Notes: generated by a model not told the origin, from the sequence alone. Positions 1 through 6,120 are shown, counted from the first letter of the stretch. The stretch is DNA of 6,268 bases from Saprospiraceae bacterium (GCA_025455635.1 JALOMF010000259.1:1-6268); one strand, 5' to 3'. Numbers and translations are program-made.

Positions 1-1119
1 AATCGCCTGCCTGTAATTTTTTTCTGCCTTGGCTGGGTCTTTCAATTTGTGTTGGTAAGTCCAGCCCAAAGAGCGCAGTGCGCTTTGATGGCCTTCCTCC
101 GCAGCTTTGAGGTAGCATTCTTCAGCCATTTGATAGTCCTGTTCGTCACGGTAAAGATTACCCAAATATCGCCTTGCTTCTGTTTCCCCTTTTTCAATCG
201 CCAGACAATAGTATTCCTTTGCCTTTACAGTGTCTTTTATGTCCTCATGATATAACCTGCCTAAAAGACACAAAGCCCTGAAATGTCCTTCCTCGCTGGC
301 TTTTAGGCATAATTCTTCCGCCTTTTTGTAATCTCTGAATTCGTCATGATACAGGATTGCTAAATCTACCCATGCCTGTGTTTTACCCTTTTCAAGAGCT
401 AATTGGAAATACTCTTCTGCTTTAGTAGCGGCTTTTAACTTATTTTGATACATCCAGCCCAAACTACGCAGGGCACTATGATTTCCTTCTGTGCTTGCTC
501 TTATATAATATTCTTCTGCTTTTGAATAATTCTTATACTCGTAACAATAAATATCAGCCAAGTCTACCCAAGCTATTGTTACTCCTTTTTCAATGGCTTT
601 AACGTAACAATCTTCCGCCTTGGCAGGGTTTTTTAAGTTAACTTCATACATTATGCCCATATTGCGAAAAGCAACTGGATATCCTTCTTCACTAGCCTTG
701 ATGTAAAATTCTTCCGCCTTGGCAAAGTTCTTGTATTCGTCCCGGTACAAATCTGCCAAATACCGCCATGCTTCTGTTTCCCCTTTTTCAATCGCTTGTA
801 GATAGAAATTTTCAGCCTTGGAAGGTTCTTTTAAAGTGATTTTATACATCAAACCTAAATATAAAAGCCCGTCATAGCGACCTATTGCAATAGCCTCAAG
901 GTAAAATTCTTCAGATTTTTTGTAGTCTTTGTATTCGTGATAGTACAAATCTGCTAGTCCGATCCATGCACTTGTTTCACCTAATACTATCGCCTTTCGG
1001 TAAAATTCTTCAGATTTTGCTCTATTTTTTATATACCTTCTATACATCCTTCCTAAAAACCTAATCGCTTTAACATCCCCATTATTTGCAGCTATTAAAT
1101 AATATTCTTCTGCAATCGT
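1..1119 (-). repeat. 33-residue (99 bp) Sel1/TPR-like repeats in a 66-residue dyad
   Basis: Residues 557-929 of the large NTPase form eleven complete repeats plus the first 11 residues of a twelfth. All complete units are 33 residues except the tenth (32). Units share KAEE-Y--KA-E-G---A----L---Y. Odd units (3, 5, 7, 9, 11) tend to carry LG-MY---LK-P, and even units (2, 4, 6, 8) carry AW--LA-LY--EYK-Y, so the true period is 66 residues or 198 bp. DNA copies are partly identical: 20 bp is shared by 900-919 and 999-1018 (exactly 99 bp apart) and 26 bp by 176-201 and 770-795 (594 bp apart, three dyads). Such units build an alpha-solenoid for ligand or protein binding. They are shorter than typical Sel1 repeats (36 or more), so the TPR/Sel1 assignment is approximate. 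Confidence 0.88.
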
Positions 1120-2787
1120 ATATTCCGACAAATAGTCACAAAACACATCCCCAATAACCCTTTCTGGGTGCTCCGCTTTCAACTCTATTGATTTTTGATA
1201 ATACTGCTCATACAACTCCATCTCCCCCCGATGCCTACACAAAGCACACAATACCAAATAATCCTGCGCCTCTTTTTCCTTTAAGTTTAATAATTCCTGA
1301 TACGCCCCATCAACATCTTTCCTCTTCAAACAATCCATTGCCTTTTTGAAAAAGGCCATATCTGAACGGGAAACTTGCTCATGTAAAGAAGTATCTTTCG
1401 CCTCTAAAAACCGCTCCGTCTGCTTCGCCAATTCATAGCGGCTGCCGAGGTCGTGTTTTTCCGCATGGTAGAGCGCCGTTGAAAAATCATACGCTCCTTT
1501 TGGTTGATAAGTCCCCTTTAACATGGACTTCCGCAATTTCCCTGCCCTTTTCGACAACTGCTCCTCATCGCACCAAGCCTCCAAAAATCGTATGAGCCAT
1601 AGCACTCGGTTTTTATCCCCCTTACGGGCCATGCGCATCAGGTACCAGATATTGAAAAAGCGGTCGTGTACGAGGTAGAGGTGGTTCTTGGTATGGGTGG
1701 CCTGCACGTCCACGATATTGTTCTGGTGGAGCTGTTTGAGTTGGGCGGAGACGAGCTTGCTGTCGAGGCGGGTCTTTTGTGCAATTTCCTTGGCGGATAC
1801 GGCATCCCAGTTCAGGGCGATGGCGTTCACGATTTCCTGCTGCTGCGGCGGCAGGTCGTCCATGCGGTGCTTGTAGAGGGGCGTCACCCGGTCGAGCACG
1901 CTTTCGAGGTCGGTGAAGGCGTCGCCGTCCTTGTCGTCCACGAAGATTTCAAAGAGTAGCACCATGCTGCGGGGTATGCCGCCCGTGAGCCTGCGCAGGG
2001 TCTCTACCCGCTGCGGCTGTTTTTCGAGGATTTCTTTGATGGGGTTGCCGGGGTAATGCTTGCCGAGTTCGAGCAGCAGGGCCTCTGTTTCTTCTTTGGT
2101 GAGGCCATCCAGCCGTTCTATTTTAAACAGTTCGTAAAGCGGGTCGCCATAATCAAAAAAGCTCTCCGCTGCCACCGAGCTTCCGGCGATGATGCGGAGG
2201 TCGGGGCAAGTCATCAGCACTTCCCGCAGGCGTTGTTTCTCCTGCTTGCCAAAGCGCTTGAACATATCGCCGAAGTTGTCAATTAAAAGCAGCAGCTTTT
2301 TGCCCTGTTGGCGCAAAGCATCAAGCAGCAGGTCGAGGGCAGCCTGTTCGTATTTCACGTCGTTTTTGAGGCGCTCGTACTCCTTGTCCATGCGGTCGAA
2401 GAGACCAGCGTAGCGACTGTCCTTTTTCTCCAAATACTGTGCGATGGTCTCCCATAGCTTAAAGAGCTTGGTGATGCCATATTCCTCTTCGTTGAACACG
2501 AGCGGGGTAAGCCAGGTGTTGAGGCTTGGGTCGTTTTCCACCTCGTAGCTGAGACGCAGCAGCAGGGTCGTCTTGCCCATGCCCCGCAGCCCCACGATGA
2601 GTACGGGCTGCTCAGGGTGCTCCATCTTCGCCTCCTTGATGTCGGCAAACAATTTTTTGAACTTGTTGAGCCGCACCACGAAACTGGCGATGAGCTGCTC
2701 CTTGGTGAGTAAGTCGGGGTTATAAATGCTTGCTACTGTACGTGGAGGCACAGCGTAATTTACCGAAGGTTTTTCTTGTCCCACCAT
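1..2787 (-). CDS. STAND-like NTPase with C-terminal Sel1/TPR-type repeat array (3'-partial)
   Basis: One uninterrupted minus-strand frame of 929 codons runs from an ATG at 2787 off the left edge; no stop is seen. Visible domains, by residue: Walker A GLRGMGKTT at 66-74 (K72); Walker B LLLLID at 165-170 (D170); a sensor-like strand RIIAGSS at 198-204; a GxP-type motif GGIPRSM at 269-275, as in NB-ARC/STAND and Orc-like NTPases; a winged helix at about 312-385 ending in FFNIWYLMR, usual for ATPase_2-type proteins; a helical linker at about 390-556; then 33-residue Sel1/TPR-like repeats from 557 onward. The ATG lies inside the 3' end of the upstream ATPase gene (28-bp overlap), and no Shine-Dalgarno is visible, so translational coupling is likely. 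GTG codons at 2784 and 2751 are alternative starts. Both P-loop motifs are intact, so it is probably an active NTPase. No enzymatic effector domain is visible. A role in sensing or signalling is inference from architecture only. Confidence 0.9.
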   Translation of the reverse strand, partial: MVGQEKPSVNYAVPPRTVASIYNPDLLTKEQLIASFVVRLNKFKKLFADIKEAKMEHPEQPVLIVGLRGMGKTTLLLRLSYEVENDPSLNTWLTPLVFNEEEYGITKLFKLWETIAQYLEKKDSRYAGLFDRMDKEYERLKNDVKYEQAALDLLLDALRQQGKKLLLLIDNFGDMFKRFGKQEKQRLREVLMTCPDLRIIAGSSVAAESFFDYGDPLYELFKIERLDGLTKEETEALLLELGKHYPGNPIKEILEKQPQRVETLRRLTGGIPRSMVLLFEIFVDDKDGDAFTDLESVLDRVTPLYKHRMDDLPPQQQEIVNAIALNWDAVSAKEIAQKTRLDSKLVSAQLKQLHQNNIVDVQATHTKNHLYLVHDRFFNIWYLMRMARKGDKNRVLWLIRFLEAWCDEEQLSKRAGKLRKSMLKGTYQPKGAYDFSTALYHAEKHDLGSRYELAKQTERFLEAKDTSLHEQVSRSDMAFFKKAMDCLKRKDVDGAYQELLNLKEKEAQDYLVLCALCRHRGEMELYEQYYQKSIELKAEHPERVIGDVFCDYLSEYTIAEEYYLIAANNGDVKAIRFLGRMYRRYIKNRAKSEEFYRKAIVLGETSAWIGLADLYYHEYKDYKKSEEFYLEAIAIGRYDGLLYLGLMYKITLKEPSKAENFYLQAIEKGETEAWRYLADLYRDEYKNFAKAEEFYIKASEEGYPVAFRNMGIMYEVNLKNPAKAEDCYVKAIEKGVTIAWVDLADIYCYEYKNYSKAEEYYIRASTEGNHSALRSLGWMYQNKLKAATKAEEYFQLALEKGKTQAWVDLAILYHDEFRDYKKAEELCLKASEEGHFRALCLLGRLYHEDIKDTVKAKEYYCLAIEKGETEARRYLGNLYRDEQDYQMAEECYLKAAEEGHQSALRSLGWTYQHKLKDPAKAEKNYRQAI

Positions 2788-3935
2788 GATTGAAGAAGGT
2801 ATGAGTTGAAACGGTATGCGTTGATGCTTTTATCAAAATGGAAATAGCCATCGTACACGAGGGCTTCGAGTATGGCTTCGAGGCTATCCGAAAGCTGGTG
2901 CTCGGCGGCCAAGGCGTTTACGGCATCTTGGGAGAGGCTGTCTTGTTTTGCCAAGCGGTCCAAAAGCATTGTGATAAAGCCATGCTGCGATTTCGGGAAA
3001 GCAAGTTCGAGCCGAGTATAATAATGCTCAAAGTAGATATCGTTGCGGACGTTGAGCAATTGGGCAAAGGCCCTGTCCACGGATGCTTCGTCGAGGGGCT
3101 GATTGGTGGTCTCAAAAACGTCTATGAGTTCCTGTGCCGCCAATTGGATATGGAAGGGGATGAGCCATTTGATTTTACTTAAAAGGTAGCCCACCATTTC
3201 CGGCTTATACTTGACTTGGTAGCGGTTCAGTAGGCGTTGGGTCAGGTCTTCGGCTTCTTCGGGTGTAAGTGGCAGTATGTCCACCACGTTCAGGTCATTG
3301 ATGACGCTGGTAGAGGTCAGTTTTTTTACCACGGCTGGCAACCCGATAGATCCGGTGTAAATGAAACGGACGTTTTGGTTTGCTTGCTGCCGCTGCTCCC
3401 GGTTCAGGCGCAGAAAGGTTTGCGCCTCAGCCTCTCCATGCTTGATTTTGATGTTTTCGACGGTCTGCGGGAACTCGTCCACCATGATGACCAGCATGTT
3501 TTCACCGTCGTTGTATTCAGCGATGAATTTTTCAAAGGCAGCTTGGTAAGTTTCAGCTGCTTTGCGTTGTAGGTTCACCTCGATACCGGCAATCTTTACC
3601 TTCTCTACTTTTTCTATAATGCTCTTGACCAAGCCGGATACTTTTTCTTTTTGCTTCGCCAAATTGGTGAGGGCAGCGCTTTTCAGCAGTTCATCCAAGA
3701 GTTTTTGGTAAAAAGCCTCCGAGTCATGTGCGCTTTCCGTAATGATATAAACAAAATGGAAGCCCGGTCGTGGATGGTCTTCCATATAGCGCATGATGGA
3801 GGTCTTACCTACGCGGCGGGGTGCAGCGAGGAACACGTGGGCACCCGACTCCAATCGGCGGTAGATTTTGTTGATGATGCCTTCCCTTGGGAAGAAGTCC
3901 TCGCCCCTTGGCGTTTGTCCGACGACGTTTTTCAT
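2760..3935 (-). CDS. ATP-binding protein, archaeal-type ATPase_2 / STAND-like P-loop ATPase
   Basis: A 391-residue protein if started at the ATG at 3935 (MKNVVGQTPRGEDFF). The frame also has an ATG at 3971, which would add 12 residues. The later start is preferred because the VGQTPRGEDFFPR segment typically begins such proteins and the earlier ATG lies in the edge of a palindromic site. Motifs, numbered from 3935: Walker A APRRVGKTS at 38-46, the PRRxGKTS form typical of the ATPase_2 group; a charged, possibly coiled segment at about 90-130; Walker B MLVIMVDEFP at 147-156 with D153-E154; sensor strand RFIYTGS at 190-196; a C-terminal winged-helix-like part ending YRFNSYLLQSWW. It is cytosolic, with no signal peptide or membrane segment. 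It has ATPase and wHTH parts only and no effector. Its stop lies inside the next gene, another P-loop NTPase, suggesting the two products work together. Substrate and pathway are unknown. Confidence 0.9.
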   Translation of the reverse strand: MKNVVGQTPRGEDFFPREGIINKIYRRLESGAHVFLAAPRRVGKTSIMRYMEDHPRPGFHFVYIITESAHDSEAFYQKLLDELLKSAALTNLAKQKEKVSGLVKSIIEKVEKVKIAGIEVNLQRKAAETYQAAFEKFIAEYNDGENMLVIMVDEFPQTVENIKIKHGEAEAQTFLRLNREQRQQANQNVRFIYTGSIGLPAVVKKLTSTSVINDLNVVDILPLTPEEAEDLTQRLLNRYQVKYKPEMVGYLLSKIKWLIPFHIQLAAQELIDVFETTNQPLDEASVDRAFAQLLNVRNDIYFEHYYTRLELAFPKSQHGFITMLLDRLAKQDSLSQDAVNALAAEHQLSDSLEAILEALVYDGYFHFDKSINAYRFNSYLLQSWWDKKNLR

Positions 3936-3936
3936 G

Positions 3937-3958
3937 TTGGCAAAATTTTTATTGTCAA
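3937..3958. promoter_or_regulatory. 22-bp dyad, possible operator site 1
   Basis: The sequence fits TTGRCAA-N8-TTGYCAA with arms TTGGCAA and TTGTCAA, one mismatch between arms, around an A4T5 core. It sits 1 bp upstream of the ATG at 3935 of the ATPase gene. A second, similar dyad lies with its centre 33 bp away, about three helical turns. Regulator binding or autorepression is inference. Confidence 0.4.
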
Positions 3959-3960
3959 CG

Positions 3961-3991
3961 CAAAAGTGCATGACAAAAATTTTATTGCCAA
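3961..3991 (-). promoter_or_regulatory. Candidate Bacteroidota-type promoter of the ATPase pair
   Basis: On the minus strand a TTG (3991-3989) is followed after 20 bp by CACTTTTG (3968-3961), one mismatch from TAnnTTTG. Transcription from it would begin near 3955 and fit a start codon at 3935. The box is imperfect, so this is a weak call. Both elements fall in or between the two dyads, so a protein bound there could block it. Confidence 0.25.
3970..3991. promoter_or_regulatory. 22-bp dyad, possible operator site 2
   Basis: ATGACAA-N8-TTGCCAA is a second copy of the TTGRCAA-N8-TTGYCAA dyad, with two mismatches between arms and an A5T4 core. It is also inverted relative to site 1: the two sites together make an imperfect inverted repeat over 3937-3991, 16 of 21 positions pairing. 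The possible upstream start codon at 3971-3969 overlaps it, which argues against that start. Confidence 0.38.
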
Positions 3992-3992
3992 G

Positions 3993-4010
3993 TTTTTTTC
4001 AACTTTTTTT
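3993..4010. promoter_or_regulatory. Two T7 tracts spaced 11 bp (possible intrinsic bend)
   Basis: T7 runs at 3993-3999 and 4004-4010 are centred 11 bp apart, about one helical turn, within an 11-bp near-tandem repeat (3990-4000 and 4001-4011). Phased A-tracts of this kind curve DNA. They lie just upstream of the ATPase promoter region, where an upstream activating or nucleoid-protein role is conceivable but unproven. Confidence 0.35.
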
Positions 4011-4050
4011 GCCTGAATAAAAATTCACGCTCACTTACACCCTACAAAAC

Positions 4051-4854
4051 TTATTGAAGGGTCGAGAAAAAATGCCCCGCTGCCACATGCGCCGCAGCAA
4101 TTTGCTGTGCAAAATCTATAGCCCGTCCAATATCCCTCCCCTCCGCAAACCGCAGCAGCAGCGAAGCCGCAAACACATCCCCCGCCCCCGTCGGGCTTTT
4201 CTCCTCCACTTTCTGGGCTGGGTAGTGCGTGGCAACGCCCGCCTCGAACACCGTGGCGCCCGCAGCGCCCTGCGTGACGACCAGCAGCGGCACCTGCTTC
4301 GCAATGGCACGGATCAGCTCCCAATCGCCAGCCACGTCGGCCTCGCTCATGGACACGAGGTCGGCCTTGGCCAGCACCGACCAATCGGCGATGGGCTTGG
4401 GGCTGACCCGGTGCTGGGCATCCCATTGCCGCATCCAGCCTTGCGGGCAGGCGCAGGTCACGGTGTTTTGCGAAGCGAAAAAATCGAGGAACTCGAAGCT
4501 GACCTCGTCGCAGATGGGGCCGAGCAGGGCGGTTTTCGGCGATTGCCAGTGGGGTGGCAAATCGGCGGGCGTGAGCAGGGCCGCCCGGCTGTGCAAGTAC
4601 TGGGTGCGCTGGCCGTCGGGCTGGTAAATGTTCTCGAAGACGGTGCTCGTTGCCGAAGGCACCACATGGAGGTCAAGCCCCACGAATTGCGAAGCGAACT
4701 GAAAATCAGGGCCGTAGGAAGTGAGGATTTGGGTGGCGTGGCCGAGGCGGTGGGTCAGCAGGCCAGCATAAGCGGCAGCACCGCCGGGTGTGAACCCATC
4801 GGGAATCAAATCATGGCAGATGTGGCCTATGACAAGGGAATGGTGATTGTTCAA
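4051..4854 (-). CDS. PfkB-family carbohydrate (or nucleoside) kinase
   Basis: Ribokinase-like enzyme predicted to phosphorylate a sugar or nucleoside with ATP in the cytosol. No ATG is available near the conserved beginning. The frame offers TTG at 4890 (279 residues) or TTG at 4854 (267 residues). The later one is chosen because the PfkB fold begins at about HSLVIGHICHD and the extra residues are encoded by the intergenic hairpin. Using the 279-residue numbering: substrate-side motif HICHDL at 23-28 and GGAAAYAG at 36-43; DLVSMSEAD at 177-185; VTQGAAGATVF at 205-215; and the family's second signature SPTGAGDVFAASLL at 232-245 with catalytic base D238 and the GAGD anion hole. It is shorter than the usual 300 or so residues, so the lid may be reduced. 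Substrate cannot be assigned. It lies just downstream of ilvE, possibly in one transcript. Confidence 0.88.
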   Translation of the reverse strand: MNNHHSLVIGHICHDLIPDGFTPGGAAAYAGLLTHRLGHATQILTSYGPDFQFASQFVGLDLHVVPSATSTVFENIYQPDGQRTQYLHSRAALLTPADLPPHWQSPKTALLGPICDEVSFEFLDFFASQNTVTCACPQGWMRQWDAQHRVSPKPIADWSVLAKADLVSMSEADVAGDWELIRAIAKQVPLLVVTQGAAGATVFEAGVATHYPAQKVEEKSPTGAGDVFAASLLLRFAEGRDIGRAIDFAQQIAAAHVAAGHFFSTLQ

Positions 4855-4858
4855 TGAA

Positions 4859-4909
4859 AAATGGTTAATGATTAACGTCGCTGGCGGCAATATTAACCAT
4901 TAACCATTT
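4859..4909. repeat. 17-bp inverted repeat of AACCATT-type heptamers; possible weak terminator
   Basis: Arms 4859-4875 and 4893-4909 match at 16 of 17 positions and flank a GC-rich 17-nt loop. The right arm holds two adjacent AACCATT heptamers, and a third copy lies at 4916-4922. On the minus strand the stem is followed directly by a short T run (about 5 T), so RNA from ilvE could form a terminator-like or processing hairpin before pfkB. The stem is AT-rich and the T run short, so full termination is doubtful. The same motif in other places of the genome would mark it as a dispersed intergenic repeat. Confidence 0.55.
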
Positions 4910-4925
4910 AGTACGAACCATTTTT

Positions 4926-5996
4926 TTAAACCAGTTCTTCAGCAAGCACGGGCACTGTCCAGCCCCATTTGTCTTCGACTTTGCCGGAGCGGAGGCCGTC
5001 AATCACGGCCTTCACGTGGTTGCCTATCTTGCGCTCGCTCACTGGGGGCAAGGTCATCAGCAGGTCACGGTAGCCGATTTCAGCGACGTGCGAGACCACG
5101 GCGGCTGTGCCAGCGCCGAACGCTTCTTGCAGCGTGCCGTCCTTGTAAGCTTGTACCACTTCGTCAATGGTGATGGGGTGCTCGGCCACGGGTTTGCCCT
5201 CGCTGCGCAGGATTTCGAGGATGCTGTCACGGGTCACGCCATCGAGGATGGTGCCGCTGAGTGGCGGGGTGATGGTCACGCCGTTGATGACGAAAAACAC
5301 GTTCATCGTGCCGCTCTCCTGGATGTACTTGAACTCCTTGGCGTCGAGCCAGAGGAGTTGGTCGAAGCCACGGTCTTGCGCCAGCTTGGCAGGGTAGAGC
5401 GCCCCGGCGTAGTTGCCAGCGGCTTTGGCGAAGCCGGTGCCGCCTTGAGCTGCACGGATATAGTCGGTCTCGGCCCAAAGGCGAACAGGCTTCGGGTAAT
5501 AAGGGCCAACTGGGCCAGTGAAGATGAAAAATTTGTAAGATTGCGACGGTTTTACGCCGATGAACTCGTCGGTGGCAATCATCGTCGGACGGATATACAA
5601 TGCACTGCCTTCTTCCTTCGGAATCCAGTTTTGGTCAAGGGCGACGAGCTTTGACAAGCCTTCCACGAACAAATCCTCCGGGAACTCCGGCATGCAAAGC
5701 CGGGCAGCGGAGATGTTCAGGCGCTTGGCGTGGCGCTCCGGGCGGAAGAGCATCGGTGTGCCGTTGTCGTCAATGGAAGCCTTCATCCCCTCGAAAATGG
5801 CCTGGCCGTAGTGCAGTGCCATGGTGGCGGGGTGCAGGCTGAAATTGTGGAATGGCTCAATTCGTGGGTTCTGCCACGCACCGTTTTCATAGTCGCAGAC
5901 GAACATGTGGTCGGCAAAAGTGCGGCCAAATGGCAGGTCATCGAAATTGACTTCGTGGATGCGGGAGGTGGGTGATTTTGTTATTTTGATATCCAT
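4926..5996 (-). CDS. ilvE: Branched-chain amino-acid aminotransferase
   Basis: A 356-residue class IV (fold type IV) PLP aminotransferase that interconverts leucine, isoleucine and valine with their 2-oxo acids using glutamate/2-oxoglutarate, in the cytosol. The full-length match is to the eukaryote-like BCAT subgroup. Visible marks: FHNFSLHPATMALHYGQAIFEGMKA at about 49-73; IRPTMIATD at 135-143; the PLP-binding lysine K191 in GTGFAKAAGNYAGA; ESGTMN at 227-232 with E227 as the likely pyridine-nitrogen partner; SGTILDGVTRDSIL at 247-260; FGAGTAAVVSHV at 293-304. The mammalian redox CxxC that aligns with AVVS (299-302) is absent. The start ATG at 5996 follows AAAAAAGGAC; the AGGA is only 1 nt from the ATG, too close for a classic Shine-Dalgarno. 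A TAATTTTG box lies 24 bp upstream. pfkB follows 71 bp after the stop (35 bp if the TTG at 4890 is used). Confidence 0.95.
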   Translation of the reverse strand: MDIKITKSPTSRIHEVNFDDLPFGRTFADHMFVCDYENGAWQNPRIEPFHNFSLHPATMALHYGQAIFEGMKASIDDNGTPMLFRPERHAKRLNISAARLCMPEFPEDLFVEGLSKLVALDQNWIPKEEGSALYIRPTMIATDEFIGVKPSQSYKFFIFTGPVGPYYPKPVRLWAETDYIRAAQGGTGFAKAAGNYAGALYPAKLAQDRGFDQLLWLDAKEFKYIQESGTMNVFFVINGVTITPPLSGTILDGVTRDSILEILRSEGKPVAEHPITIDEVVQAYKDGTLQEAFGAGTAAVVSHVAEIGYRDLLMTLPPVSERKIGNHVKAVIDGLRSGKVEDKWGWTVPVLAEELV

Positions 5997-6017
5997 GTCC
6001 TTTTTTGATTAATTTTG
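5986..6017 (+). promoter_or_regulatory. Candidate promoter for the rightward gene
   Basis: Plus-strand TTG at 5986-5988 is followed after 21 bp by an exact TAATTTTG at 6010-6017. This fits the Bacteroidota -33/-7 pattern and would start a transcript near 6023, giving the rightward gene a leader of roughly 95 nt. The -33 part lies inside the ilvE coding start, so the two promoters would interfere. Confidence 0.45.
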
Positions 6018-6027
6018 CACAAAATTA
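6010..6027. promoter_or_regulatory. Perfect 8-bp inverted repeat carrying two divergent -7 boxes
   Basis: TAATTTTG (6010-6017), CA, CAAAATTA (6020-6027): each arm is a -7 box on its own strand, and the two are separated by 2 bp. RNA polymerase could bind in only one direction at a time, or a dimeric regulator could use the palindrome as operator. Function is inferred. Confidence 0.5.
6020..6027 (-). promoter_or_regulatory. Promoter -7 box of ilvE (TAnnTTTG)
   Basis: Minus-strand TAATTTTG at 6027-6020 is an exact match to the Bacteroidota -7 consensus, 23 bp upstream of the ilvE ATG, implying a leader of about 15-20 nt. The -33 region (about 6047-6051) is only T-rich and lacks a clear TTG, so it is a partial promoter match. 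Confidence 0.55.
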
Positions 6028-6078
6028 GGGTGAAAAACCATTTTAAAAAAATAAATTCTACCAGATAGGGTCAAAAAA

Positions 6079-6120
6079 ATGCCCTTTTGGAATTTAATTC
6101 TGAAAAAAGCGGAAAAATGA
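6079..6120 (+). CDS. Possible 13-codon leader ORF (MPFWNLILKKAEK)
   Basis: The ATG at 6079 opens a 13-codon frame whose TGA (6118-6120) overlaps the ATG at 6117 as ATGA, the classic stop-start overlap of coupled genes. The peptide matches nothing recognised and has no convincing ribosome site. It may be chance in an A-rich leader. Confidence 0.2.
   Translation: MPFWNLILKKAEK

Noticed and set aside
49..255. 68-codon plus-strand frame with a hydrophobic stretch resembling a membrane protein
   Set aside because: It is antisense to the repeat array; the hydrophobic look comes from complementing Lys/Glu-rich codons.
1..1119. Possible CRISPR array, because of regular spacing of repeated DNA
   Set aside because: The period is an exact multiple of three (99/198 bp), the copies are degenerate, and they encode in-frame protein repeats with no unique spacers.
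1666..1959. 97-codon plus-strand frame, and others at 2056-2286 and 2189-2413
   Set aside because: All are antisense to the ATPase half of the large NTPase, whose Walker motifs and winged helix show the true frame.
2355..2648. 97-codon minus-strand frame rich in Arg and Ser
   Set aside because: It is an out-of-frame reading of the NTPase N-terminus; the correct frame in the same strand carries GLRGMGKTT.
3992..4050. Rho-independent terminator after pfkB
   Set aside because: The minus strand here has A runs rather than a T run after a GC stem, and no stable hairpin was found.
4054..4857. 267-codon open frame on the plus strand
   Set aside because: It mirrors the PfkB kinase gene almost exactly; the Arg- and Gly-rich translation looks like an antisense shadow, and the minus strand has an intact catalytic motif.
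5016..5654. 212-codon open frame on the plus strand
   Set aside because: It lies wholly antisense to ilvE, has no family features, and follows from the high G/C third positions of the real gene.
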